This document shows, piece after piece, positions 1-7,256 of a stretch of 64,000 bases of DNA. Location: NCBI GenBank assembly GCA_016188005.1, contig JACPIQ010000045.1, positions 1 to 64,000 of the forward strand. The letters run 5' to 3'. The position numbers and the translations under genes were made by a program. This DNA comes from Candidatus Rokuibacteriota bacterium (GTDB lineage: Bacteria; Methylomirabilota; Methylomirabilia; Rokubacteriales; CSP1-6). Numbering within the stretch: position 1 is the stretch's first letter; every line of letters begins with the position of its first letter. The notes beneath the pieces were generated by a model. It searched no databases. It was not told the origin of the DNA and saw only the letters and a list, made by a program, of their open reading frames with translations.

Positions 1-1
1 C

Positions 2-631
2 CGCGGGTATCTCCAGGCCGATGCCTACGCGGGCTACGATGCTCTCTACGCCACCGGGCGCGTCATCGAGGTGGCCTGTTGGGCGCATGCCCGCCGCTAC
101 TTCTGGGACGCCAAGGCCTCGGACCCGGCGCGCGCGCTGCTGGCGCTCGGGTTCATCCAGCAGCTCTACGCGGTGGAGCGCGCGGTGAAGGGGGCCGACG
201 CCGAGACCCGCCGCGCCCGGCGGGCGGAGCAGGCCATGCCCGTGCTGGACCGCATCCGAGGCTGGCTGGACGAGCAGGCCGATGTCGTGCTGCCCAAGAG
301 CCCGATCGGCGAGGCCGTGGGCTACGCGGGGGCGCAGTGGACCGCGCTGACGCGGTACTGCAAGGATGGCGATCTCGCGATCGACAACAACGTCTCCGAA
401 CGCGCGATGAGGAAGGTGGTCACGGGCCGAAACAATTGGCTCTTCTGCGGCAGCGACGCCGGGGGCCACCGGGCCGCGATTCTCTACAGCCTGGTGGCCA
501 CGTGTAAGGCCCACGGGATCGATCCGTGGGCGTATCTGCGCGATGTGCTCGAGCGGATCTCCACGCACCCCAATCGCCGCCGCGCCGAGCTGCTGCCGCG
601 GCACTGGAAGGCCGCCCAGATCGCGACCTAG
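2..631 (+). CDS. tnpC: IS66 family transposase, C-terminal part (5' end outside window)
   Basis: The frame is open from base 2 and ends at a TAG at 629-631, so about 209 C-terminal residues of the transposase are present. It reads YLQADAYAGYD, then CWAHARRYF, then DNNVSERAMR with the catalytic Glu of the DDE set, then NWLFCGSDAGG and a closing YLRDVLERISTHP/LPRHWK segment, the usual IS66 C-terminal order. The enzyme catalyses cut-and-paste movement of the element. The N-terminal zinc-finger and helix-turn-helix part and the companion tnpA/tnpB genes would lie upstream of the window. I could not identify the element's right terminal repeat with confidence. Confidence 0.93.
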   Translation, partial: RGYLQADAYAGYDALYATGRVIEVACWAHARRYFWDAKASDPARALLALGFIQQLYAVERAVKGADAETRRARRAEQAMPVLDRIRGWLDEQADVVLPKSPIGEAVGYAGAQWTALTRYCKDGDLAIDNNVSERAMRKVVTGRNNWLFCGSDAGGHRAAILYSLVATCKAHGIDPWAYLRDVLERISTHPNRRRAELLPRHWKAAQIAT

Positions 632-682
632 CCGTAACCCGCCGCACCCCGGCCGGCTCAACCGCTGAGCCAGCCTGCGTCG

Positions 683-1003
683 TCACCGTCGCCTTTGCCC
701 CCCCGTCCCACCCCGCCACCCTGGGGTGGGGTTCTCCGGACGGTTACGCGTCCAGGAGCGCCCGCACGCGCGCCGGGCACACCGCACCCGCTGCAGCGGC
801 AGCCCCTCCGCCGGGCGCTGGGGCTGGCCCTCCACCAAGAGCGTGATCCAGACCAGGCGCCAGCCGTTGAACCAGACCCGAGCGCCCTCGCAGAACACGC
901 AGTGCGCCGGTCGCGCCGGCCGCCCCCGCCCCGGCCCGATTGCCGCCACATACCCCTTGAAGTCGGACCACGCCAGCGCGATGCTCATGAGGCGCTCCTC
1001 CAT
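683..1003 (-). CDS. Small zinc-ribbon protein, IS-associated (hypothetical)
   Basis: A 106-residue frame starting at ATG 1003 (MEERLMSIALAWSDF). The middle carries two Cys pairs, HCVFCEG (CX2C) and RCARRACGRSW (CX4C), separated by about 40 residues, as in the zinc-ribbon proteins that travel with transposases (DUF6431-like). The tail after CGRSWT is Pro/Gly/Arg-rich and does not look like a continuing domain, so the gene may be clipped at its 3' end by rearrangement. It lies between the IS66 gene and the broken Rhs gene, pointing against the IS66 gene. The family assignment rests on the Cys spacing only. Confidence 0.4.
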   Translation of the reverse strand: MEERLMSIALAWSDFKGYVAAIGPGRGRPARPAHCVFCEGARVWFNGWRLVWITLLVEGQPQRPAEGLPLQRVRCARRACGRSWTRNRPENPTPGWRGGTGGQRRR

Positions 1004-1033
1004 GCCGCTGCCAAACGGGTCGAGGACGCACAG

Positions 1034-1064
1034 ACGCCCCGGGTGTGGCAAGCACCCGGGGCGT
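1034..1064. repeat. Perfect 12-bp inverted repeat between IS remnant and Rhs gene
   Basis: ACGCCCCGGGTG at 1034-1045 is followed by a 7-nt loop (1046-1052) and its exact complement at 1053-1064. No T-tract follows on either strand, so a Rho-independent terminator is unlikely. The position, just outside the small zinc-ribbon frame and before the truncated Rhs end, suggests a structural part of the mobile element or a rearrangement boundary. Confidence 0.5.
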
Positions 1065-1128
1065 CGCCCTGTCTGGAGGAGCCGAGTCTATCGCGTCAGC
1101 GGCTGAAGGACTACGCGGGCAGGAACGG

Positions 1129-4101
1129 TCAGATCACTGCAAGGCAGCGCGCGCGGCTACAGCTGTCGGGGTGGCGCACCTGCACGGGGCGGCCCAGGGC
1201 GTCGTAGGTCATCGTGGTCCACAGGGCGCCCTCCGTGATGAAGCGGGGGGCGGAGCGCTGAGCCACCAACCCGCGCGCGTCGAAGGTGGTTTCGCTCACG
1301 ATGACCTGGCCGCCGGGCCCCTCGGCCTGCGTCATGTAGACGCGCCCGAGGCCATCGAAGTACTGGGCGCTCCAGAGCACCTCTGCTGTGCCATGCTGCT
1401 CGGTGCGGTAGGTCACGGTGCGGTAGGTCACGATGCGCTGGAGCGAGAGGTCGCCCAGGCTCTTGTAGAAGGTGCTCACCGAGCCATAGGTCGACCCCGT
1501 GTCGAAGGGCCCCGTCACCCGGGTGAGCCGGCCGAAGACGTCGTAGGTGGAGGTGGTGGTCTGGTCATTCGGGTCGGTGAGGCTCGTGCGCACCCCGAAG
1601 CGGGCGTCATGGGTGAAGGTCGTGGTGTGGCCGAGGCAGGTCGTGGCGGAGGCGGGATAGACCTGCCCGTCCTCGAAGGTGGTGGTCGTCGTGCAGCCGC
1701 GGGGGTCGGTGGTCGCAGTCCGGTTGCCGGAGGCGTCGTAGGCGTGGGTGACGACGGGATTGCCCGCGATGCCGCGGGCGCCGGCCAGCCGGGCCTCGTC
1801 GCGGGTGAGCAGGCCGCGGGCGCCCAGGCTGCCCCAGCCGAGGCCGTCATAGGACAGCCAGTGCTCGCGGAGCAGCGCCCCGGCGCCGTCGTGGAGCGCC
1901 ACGCGGGTGGGGCGCATCAGCCAGGAGGCGGTGTCGACGGCCCAGTCGGTGCGTTCGTCGCGCTCGTCCCCGCTCACCGCGACATCCCCCAGGCTGACCG
2001 CACGGATGCGGTTGCCGTAGGCGTCGTACTCGAAGGTCATGGCCGTCTGCTTGGCGGTGGAGCCCCCCTCGTAGCTGTAGGCGTCGGTGCGGTCGAGCCG
2101 GACGAAGGTCACGCCGGGATAGGGATTCGTGGTGGACCACGTGCTCGACACCCGGGTGTAGAGGGCGCCCGACTGGCCCCGCGTCTCCGCCGCGTAGGGC
2201 CGGCCCTTCTTGAAGTCGTCCTGGTAGAACCAGGTGTCGGTGTAGTTGCCGAGCGCGTCGATCGCGCGCACTGCGCCGTGACCGCGGAACTCGGTGCCGT
2301 TGGGGCTCAGGCCGAGGTCGCGATAGTCGTATGCCATGGTCACGGTCCCGCCCCGCCCATCGGTGACCAGGCGCTGGCTGACGCGGTAGCGGTCGAGCGC
2401 GCTGAGGTAGGAGTGGCCAACCAGCGTTGAGAAGCCCCAGCCATCCGGGGCGGTGGCGCCGGTCCAGTCGGCGCACCCCACGGCCTGGTAGAATTCGTCC
2501 AGTCTCGCCATCTTGCAGGCCGAGAACAGTTGCCACATGCCGATGATGCTATTGCCCTCGGCATGCCCGAGCAGGGTCGAGAAGCCCCAGCCGTCGGGCG
2601 CGCTGCCAAGGCCGAACTCCACGCACGACGGCGGGCCGATGATATTGCCCCACTCGTCCCGCGGATACGTTGCAGAGGTGCAGGCGCGGTAGAGCGGCAC
2701 CGTCTCCCAGTCCGCCGCGGAGAGGATGTGGCCCACCGAGACGGTGTAGCCGTACGGATCGGCGCTGAGGCTCGGCGCCCATCTCCCGCAATCAACCACG
2801 TAGCCGAGCTCGTCCGTCTGATAGGCCTCGCACGACGAATAGAGGGGCCGGGTCTGCACGTGCTCGTAGGTGAAGCTCACGCTGCCGCCGAGGCCATTGG
2901 AGGCCGTGCTCAGCCGCGCGTTGGTGTAGCTGAAGCTGGCCGGGGGCAGCGTGGAGGCATTGTCGCTGCCGACGACTATCACCGTGCGCAGGGTGAGGTC
3001 GCCCGGGGTGCCGTCGCCCCAGGTCCCGCTGGGGTCGCGGTCCGCCGAGTAGTCGTAAGCGAGCGCGTACCGGCGCACGAGGCTCGCGCCGACCCGCACC
3101 TCGATGGCGTCGAGGCGCTGGGTCTCGAAGAAGGCCATCCCCTGGGCGGCGCTGCTGTCGGTGTAGTCCCCCCGCGTGCCGCTCCGGACGAAGCGCACCT
3201 CGCGCGTGGCACCCACCGCGCCCCCACCCGAGTAGGCCCAGGTGATCAGGTCCGGGTACACGGCGCGGTCGTAGACGCGCGTGGTGCCGTACACCATTGC
3301 CGTCTGCTTGGCATGGGCATAGCGCACGGCGACGCCGCTGGCGGTCTTCACCTCGTCGAGGAAGTACTTGTAGACCACCGGGGTGACGAGATCGGGGCGG
3401 TAGGCATTGGCCCGGCTGTCGGCGTTGTAGCCGAAGCGGTGGACGGCGCCGTCCTTCGTGGTCAGCGTCCAGTAGTCCGTCCCGCCCGAGGTGTCGTACC
3501 TGAGCCGCACGAAGGTCTCGTCCTTGGTGCGGTAGAGCTTCTGGACGCTGTCCACCAGCACCAGGTCATGGGCGCGGCCGCCGTAGACCATCCGGAAGCT
3601 ATCGTCCGCGGTGTTGCGCAGGATGAAGCCGCCGAGGTCGAGCGTCCAGCCCAGGCCCGGCCCCTGCCACTGGTCGGTCTGGGGCAGGTCGTCGACCGGG
3701 GTGCTGTTGTAGCGGAGGCGAATGACGGGGGCCACGCCCCCGGCCCCTGGGGGCACGGCGATGGCGATCTCGGAGGTGGCCCCGCCGGTGAAGAGGTCCG
3801 TCTGGAAGGATTCCAGCGAGAACGTCGCCGTGGGGGTGACGGCCCCGCTGGAGGCGCTTGCGGTCTGCACCTCGCCGCCTCCCCTGGGAGGCCTGGCGGG
3901 GGCTCTCGGGGGCGGATCGGCGGCTGCGGCGAGAAGGGCCGGCCTCTCGCCTGGCGGGGCGGGCGCCGATGCCGCGTCACGCTCCGCCGCCCCGGCGATC
4001 GGTGGGCCGAGCGCGGAGAAGATGAGGAGAAAACCTGACAGTGAGGGGGACATACCTGAGAACGCGCGCCGGATCGAGGAGGGAACGGGCAAAGGTGCCA
4101 T
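1129..4101 (-). CDS. Rhs/YD-repeat secreted protein, 3'-truncated
   Basis: A 990-residue protein starting at ATG 4101 with a good AAGGAGG 8 nt upstream and a signal peptide (FSGMSPSLSGFLLIFSALG) ending near AGAAE. A Pro-rich linker leads into an SpvB/TcaB-like beta region (FQTDLFTGGATSEIAIAVPP, LRYNSTPVDDLPQ, GPGLGWTLDLGGFI). Around residues 440-560 sit two or three Cys/Trp-rich repeats sharing APDGWGFSTL-GH. The last 200 residues carry YD repeats (YDASGNRTATTDPRG, YDVFGRLTRVTGP, FDGLGRVYMTQ, YDALGRPVQVRHPD). Full Rhs proteins continue with many more YD repeats, a core motif and a toxin tip; this one stops 9 residues after VRHPD in unrelated sequence (SCSRARCLAVI) next to the IS debris. I read it as broken at the 3' end and probably not a working toxin carrier. 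Confidence 0.85.
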   Translation of the reverse strand: MAPLPVPSSIRRAFSGMSPSLSGFLLIFSALGPPIAGAAERDAASAPAPPGERPALLAAAADPPPRAPARPPRGGGEVQTASASSGAVTPTATFSLESFQTDLFTGGATSEIAIAVPPGAGGVAPVIRLRYNSTPVDDLPQTDQWQGPGLGWTLDLGGFILRNTADDSFRMVYGGRAHDLVLVDSVQKLYRTKDETFVRLRYDTSGGTDYWTLTTKDGAVHRFGYNADSRANAYRPDLVTPVVYKYFLDEVKTASGVAVRYAHAKQTAMVYGTTRVYDRAVYPDLITWAYSGGGAVGATREVRFVRSGTRGDYTDSSAAQGMAFFETQRLDAIEVRVGASLVRRYALAYDYSADRDPSGTWGDGTPGDLTLRTVIVVGSDNASTLPPASFSYTNARLSTASNGLGGSVSFTYEHVQTRPLYSSCEAYQTDELGYVVDCGRWAPSLSADPYGYTVSVGHILSAADWETVPLYRACTSATYPRDEWGNIIGPPSCVEFGLGSAPDGWGFSTLLGHAEGNSIIGMWQLFSACKMARLDEFYQAVGCADWTGATAPDGWGFSTLVGHSYLSALDRYRVSQRLVTDGRGGTVTMAYDYRDLGLSPNGTEFRGHGAVRAIDALGNYTDTWFYQDDFKKGRPYAAETRGQSGALYTRVSSTWSTTNPYPGVTFVRLDRTDAYSYEGGSTAKQTAMTFEYDAYGNRIRAVSLGDVAVSGDERDERTDWAVDTASWLMRPTRVALHDGAGALLREHWLSYDGLGWGSLGARGLLTRDEARLAGARGIAGNPVVTHAYDASGNRTATTDPRGCTTTTTFEDGQVYPASATTCLGHTTTFTHDARFGVRTSLTDPNDQTTTSTYDVFGRLTRVTGPFDTGSTYGSVSTFYKSLGDLSLQRIVTYRTVTYRTEQHGTAEVLWSAQYFDGLGRVYMTQAEGPGGQVIVSETTFDARGLVAQRSAPRFITEGALWTTMTYDALGRPVQVRHPDSCSRARCLAVI

Positions 4102-4286
4102 GCGGCCTCCTTACCTATGGAGACGGATACTCATGATTCCGGATCTCCCAGCCACGGTCCTTACCTCGACCCGCAGGAACATGTCAAGCTATTTGTTGTC
4201 AAGAATCATGGGTGAGACGTGGAACCACGCGGGCGGCAGGGCGAGGCAGGGGATGGAGGGGCGCTGCGCCCTCGACTACAGCTCGG

Positions 4287-5510
4287 CTACAGCGGGATCT
4301 CGGTGATCGAGAAGATCGCCATCAGCATGGCGACCACGATGAAGCCCACCACGAGGCCCACCGCCAGGATGATGCTCGGCTCGAGCAGGCTGGTCAGCCG
4401 CTTGACCGTCCGTCGCACCTCGACGTCCAGGGTCTCTCCGAGCTTGAGCAGCATGTCCTCCAGCCGGCCGGTCTCCTCGCCCACGCGCACGAGATGGAGG
4501 GCCAGGGGCGGGAACACCCCCGTCTCGGTCATGGCGGCGGACAGGCCCGTGCCCCGCCGGACCTGGTCGCCCAGCCGGCCGACCGCGCGGCGCAGGACGC
4601 TGTTCGAGGCCGTGTCCTCGGCCGCGCCCAGCGCGGCGAGGATCGGCACCCCGCCCCTCAGGAGAGTGCCGAGGATGCGGGCGAACCGGGCCACCTCCGC
4701 CCTGAGAAGGATGCCGCCGGCCAGCGGCAGTCGCAGGGCGACGCGGTCCCACCACTTCCGTCCGGTCTCGGCGCTGAGCAGTGTCCACGCGCCGAGCAGC
4801 CCCGCGGCGCAGGCCAGCAGCACGCCCCACCAGTGGCGCTGGAGCGCCTCGCTGGTGACCAGCAGCGCCTCGGTGGGCAGCGGCACGGGCTGGCCGAGGT
4901 CGCGGAAGATCTCGGCGAACCGCGGCACGACGAAGGCCATGAGGAAGGCCACCGTGACGGCGCCCACCGCCATGAGCAGCGCGGGGTAGATGAGCGCCGA
5001 GGCGACGGTGTCCCGGAACTCCTGCGCTTCTTCCAGGACGCGCGCCAGGCGACTGAGCGTGGTCTCCAGCGCGCCGCTCTTCTCGCCGGCGCGGACCATG
5101 CTCACGTACAGGCGCGAGAAGGGACGCGGATGGTGCTTCGCCAGCGCCTCGCTGAGCGAGCTGCCCCCCTGGATGCTCCCGAGCAGGTCCTTGGTGATCG
5201 CGACGAGATGGGACCCGGAGGAAGTCGCCTGCAGGATGCCCAGCGCCCGGTCCACGGGAAGGCCCGCCTCGAGGAGGCTCGCGAGCTGCTGGGTGAAGCC
5301 GACGATCTCCTGGCGCGTGACCGCGTGACGCCCGAGGCGGAGTCGCGCGAAGGGGGAGATGTGCTCGGGGCCCTGCTCGGGGGCGACGTGCACCGGGAAG
5401 TAGGAGTCGCGCTGCAGCCGCTCCACCACGGCCCGGGCATCGGCGGCCTCCATGACCCCGGTGATCGCATGTCCGCTCCGATCGAGAGCCCGGTAGAGGA
5501 AGGTCGCCAT
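4287..5510 (-). CDS. gspF: Type II secretion / type IV pilus inner-membrane platform protein
   Basis: A 407-residue protein from ATG 5510 (MATFLYRALDRSGHAITGVM), the usual GspF/PilC length. Both T2SSF domains are present: the first around residues 65-190 (RQEIVGFTQQLASLLEAGLPVDRAL and FSRLYVSMVRAGEKSG), the second around 270-395 (VARFARILGTLLRGGVPIL and ALHLVRVGEETGRLEDML). Membrane segments lie near residues 165-190, 215-240 and at the C-terminus. The protein anchors the cytoplasmic ATPase to the inner membrane and helps pseudopilus assembly. It begins 8 nt after the gspE stop on the same strand, so the two are co-transcribed. No pseudopilin or secretin gene is next to them; the rest of the machine must be elsewhere. 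Confidence 0.95.
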   Translation of the reverse strand: MATFLYRALDRSGHAITGVMEAADARAVVERLQRDSYFPVHVAPEQGPEHISPFARLRLGRHAVTRQEIVGFTQQLASLLEAGLPVDRALGILQATSSGSHLVAITKDLLGSIQGGSSLSEALAKHHPRPFSRLYVSMVRAGEKSGALETTLSRLARVLEEAQEFRDTVASALIYPALLMAVGAVTVAFLMAFVVPRFAEIFRDLGQPVPLPTEALLVTSEALQRHWWGVLLACAAGLLGAWTLLSAETGRKWWDRVALRLPLAGGILLRAEVARFARILGTLLRGGVPILAALGAAEDTASNSVLRRAVGRLGDQVRRGTGLSAAMTETGVFPPLALHLVRVGEETGRLEDMLLKLGETLDVEVRRTVKRLTSLLEPSIILAVGLVVGFIVVAMLMAIFSITEIPL

Positions 5511-5518
5511 GCCCGCCC

Positions 5519-7210
5519 TCAGCTCTCCTCCCGGCTCACCCGGACGACCTCCTCGACCGTGGTGATGCCGTCCCGGGCCTTGGCCCAGCCGTCCTCGGCC
5601 AGGGTGGTCATGCCCGCCTCCACGGCCTGGCGCCGGATCGCTCCGGCGGGCGTCTTCCTGAGGATGAGGCTCCGCACCTCCTCGGTGATCGCGAGCAGCT
5701 CGTAGATCCCTGTCCGGCCCCGGTAACCGGTGCCGCGACAGGCCTCGCACCCCCGGCCGCGCCACAGCTCGACGCCGCGGGTGTCGGTGTGCCCCAGCGC
5801 CAGCAGATCGGCCGGATCGGGGAGGTAGGCCTCGCGGCACTGCGCGCACACGCGGCGCACCAGCCGCTGGGCCAGCACGCCGGCGAGGACGGAAGAGATC
5901 AGGTAGGGCTCCGCGCCCATGTCCTCGAGGCGGGTCACGGCGCTCGGCGCGTCGTTGGTGTGCAGTGTCGAGAACACCAGGTGGCCCGTGAGGGCGGCCT
6001 GGATGGCGATGTCGGCCGTCTCCAGGTCGCGGATCTCTCCCACCATGATCACGTCCGGGTCCTGGCGCACGATGTGCCGCAACCCGTTGGCGAAGGTGAG
6101 GCCGATCTTCGGGCTCACGGGGATCTGGTTGACGCCCGTGAGCTGGTACTCCACCGGGTCCTCGATGGTGATGATCTTCTTGTCGGGCGCATTGATCTTG
6201 TCCAGCGCCGCGTAGAGGGTCGTGGTCTTGCCCGAGCCCGTGGGCCCCGTGACGAGCGTGATGCCGTGCGGCCGCCGGATGAGCCGCCCGAGGTCCTCGG
6301 CCATGGCGGCGGCGAGCCCGAGCCGCTCGAAGGGAAGGAAGACCGAGGAGCGGTCCAGCAGGCGCATGACGATGGACTCGCCGTGGACGGTGGGAATCGT
6401 CGAGACCCGGATGTCGATGCGGCGGCCCTGGGTCGTGACGCGGATGCGCCCGTCCTGCGGCAGTCGCCGCTCGGCGATGTTCATCTCCGCCATGAGCTTG
6501 ATGCGGGAGGCCAGGGCCGCCTGGAGCCGGCGCGGCGGCGCCTCCTGATCGTAGAGCAGCCCGTCGATGCGGTAGCGCACGCGCAGCGCGCTCTCGAAGG
6601 GCTCGATGTGGATGTCGGAGGCATCGGCGTTCACCGCCTCCTCCAGCAGGAGATTGACCAGCCGGACCACGGGGGCTTCGAGCGCGAGGTCCCGCAGATA
6701 GGTCACGTCCTCCTCGAGCTCCCCGGCCGGGGAGGCGACGCCCGCGACGATCTGCTGCAGCGCGCTGGGCGGCGTGACGCCCCAGGTGCGCTCGATGGCG
6801 GCCAGGATCGCCTCCCCGGGCGCCACGCAGACGGTCAGCCGGGCTCCGAGCGCCTGGCGCAGGTCGTCCAGCAGGACCACGTTGGTGGGATCCGCCGTGG
6901 CGACGGTGACGCTGGCGCCATCCACCGCCACCGGGCAGACCGAGTACTGGCGCATGTACTTCGGGGAGAGCGCGTCGAGGACGGGCAGCGTGGAGGGGAT
7001 CTCGTCGCCCGACAGGAAGGTCAGGCCGCGCTGCAGCGCGAGCGCGCGGGCGACGTCGTCCGCGCTCGCCCCGCCCAGGGCGACCAGCGCCTCGCCCAGC
7101 CGCTCGCCGCTCCGGCGCGCGCGGTCCAGCGCCGCCTCGAGGGCCTCGGGCGTAATCATGCGCGCCTCCAGGAGGATCTGGCCGAGCAGGCGGTGAGCCG
7201 GAGCGCTCAT
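5519..7210 (-). CDS. gspE: Type II secretion / type IV pilus assembly ATPase
   Basis: A 563-residue ATPase that drives pseudopilus or pilus assembly from the cytoplasm. The N-terminal T2SSE_N/MshEN region (RLLGQILLEARMITPEALEA, ALALQRGLTFL) is followed by the ATPase core: Walker A GPTGSGKTTTLYAAL, the Asp box ITIEDPVEYQL, Walker B DPDVIMVGEIRD, the His box TGHLVFSTLHTNDAPSA, and a CX2C/CX2C zinc module (CAQC, CEACRGTGYRGRTG). I chose ATG 7210 (MSAPAHRLL). An ATG 9 bases upstream is possible, but a TAGAAT -10-like box at 7218-7223 overlaps it, which would give a nearly leaderless mRNA starting at 7210. gspF follows after 8 nt. Confidence 0.95.
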   Translation of the reverse strand: MSAPAHRLLGQILLEARMITPEALEAALDRARRSGERLGEALVALGGASADDVARALALQRGLTFLSGDEIPSTLPVLDALSPKYMRQYSVCPVAVDGASVTVATADPTNVVLLDDLRQALGARLTVCVAPGEAILAAIERTWGVTPPSALQQIVAGVASPAGELEEDVTYLRDLALEAPVVRLVNLLLEEAVNADASDIHIEPFESALRVRYRIDGLLYDQEAPPRRLQAALASRIKLMAEMNIAERRLPQDGRIRVTTQGRRIDIRVSTIPTVHGESIVMRLLDRSSVFLPFERLGLAAAMAEDLGRLIRRPHGITLVTGPTGSGKTTTLYAALDKINAPDKKIITIEDPVEYQLTGVNQIPVSPKIGLTFANGLRHIVRQDPDVIMVGEIRDLETADIAIQAALTGHLVFSTLHTNDAPSAVTRLEDMGAEPYLISSVLAGVLAQRLVRRVCAQCREAYLPDPADLLALGHTDTRGVELWRGRGCEACRGTGYRGRTGIYELLAITEEVRSLILRKTPAGAIRRQAVEAGMTTLAEDGWAKARDGITTVEEVVRVSREES

Positions 7211-7256
7211 GGCGGGCATTCTAGCACCCGGGACCTGGCCGCCCGGTCGAGGGCGG

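Noticed and set aside
1034-1064. 12-bp hairpin as a terminator
   Set aside because: No T-tract on either side and not placed after an intact gene; listed as an inverted repeat only.
1045-2430. Long plus-strand frame of 461 codons opposite the Rhs gene
   Set aside because: Product is Ala/Gly/Val/His-rich with no domain, and it is the exact antisense shadow of YD-repeat coding sequence in GC-rich DNA.
4212-5705. Plus-strand 497-codon frame opposite gspF
   Set aside because: Composition is Gln/Arg/Asp/His-rich, typical of antisense frames here; gspF on the other strand has full family motifs.
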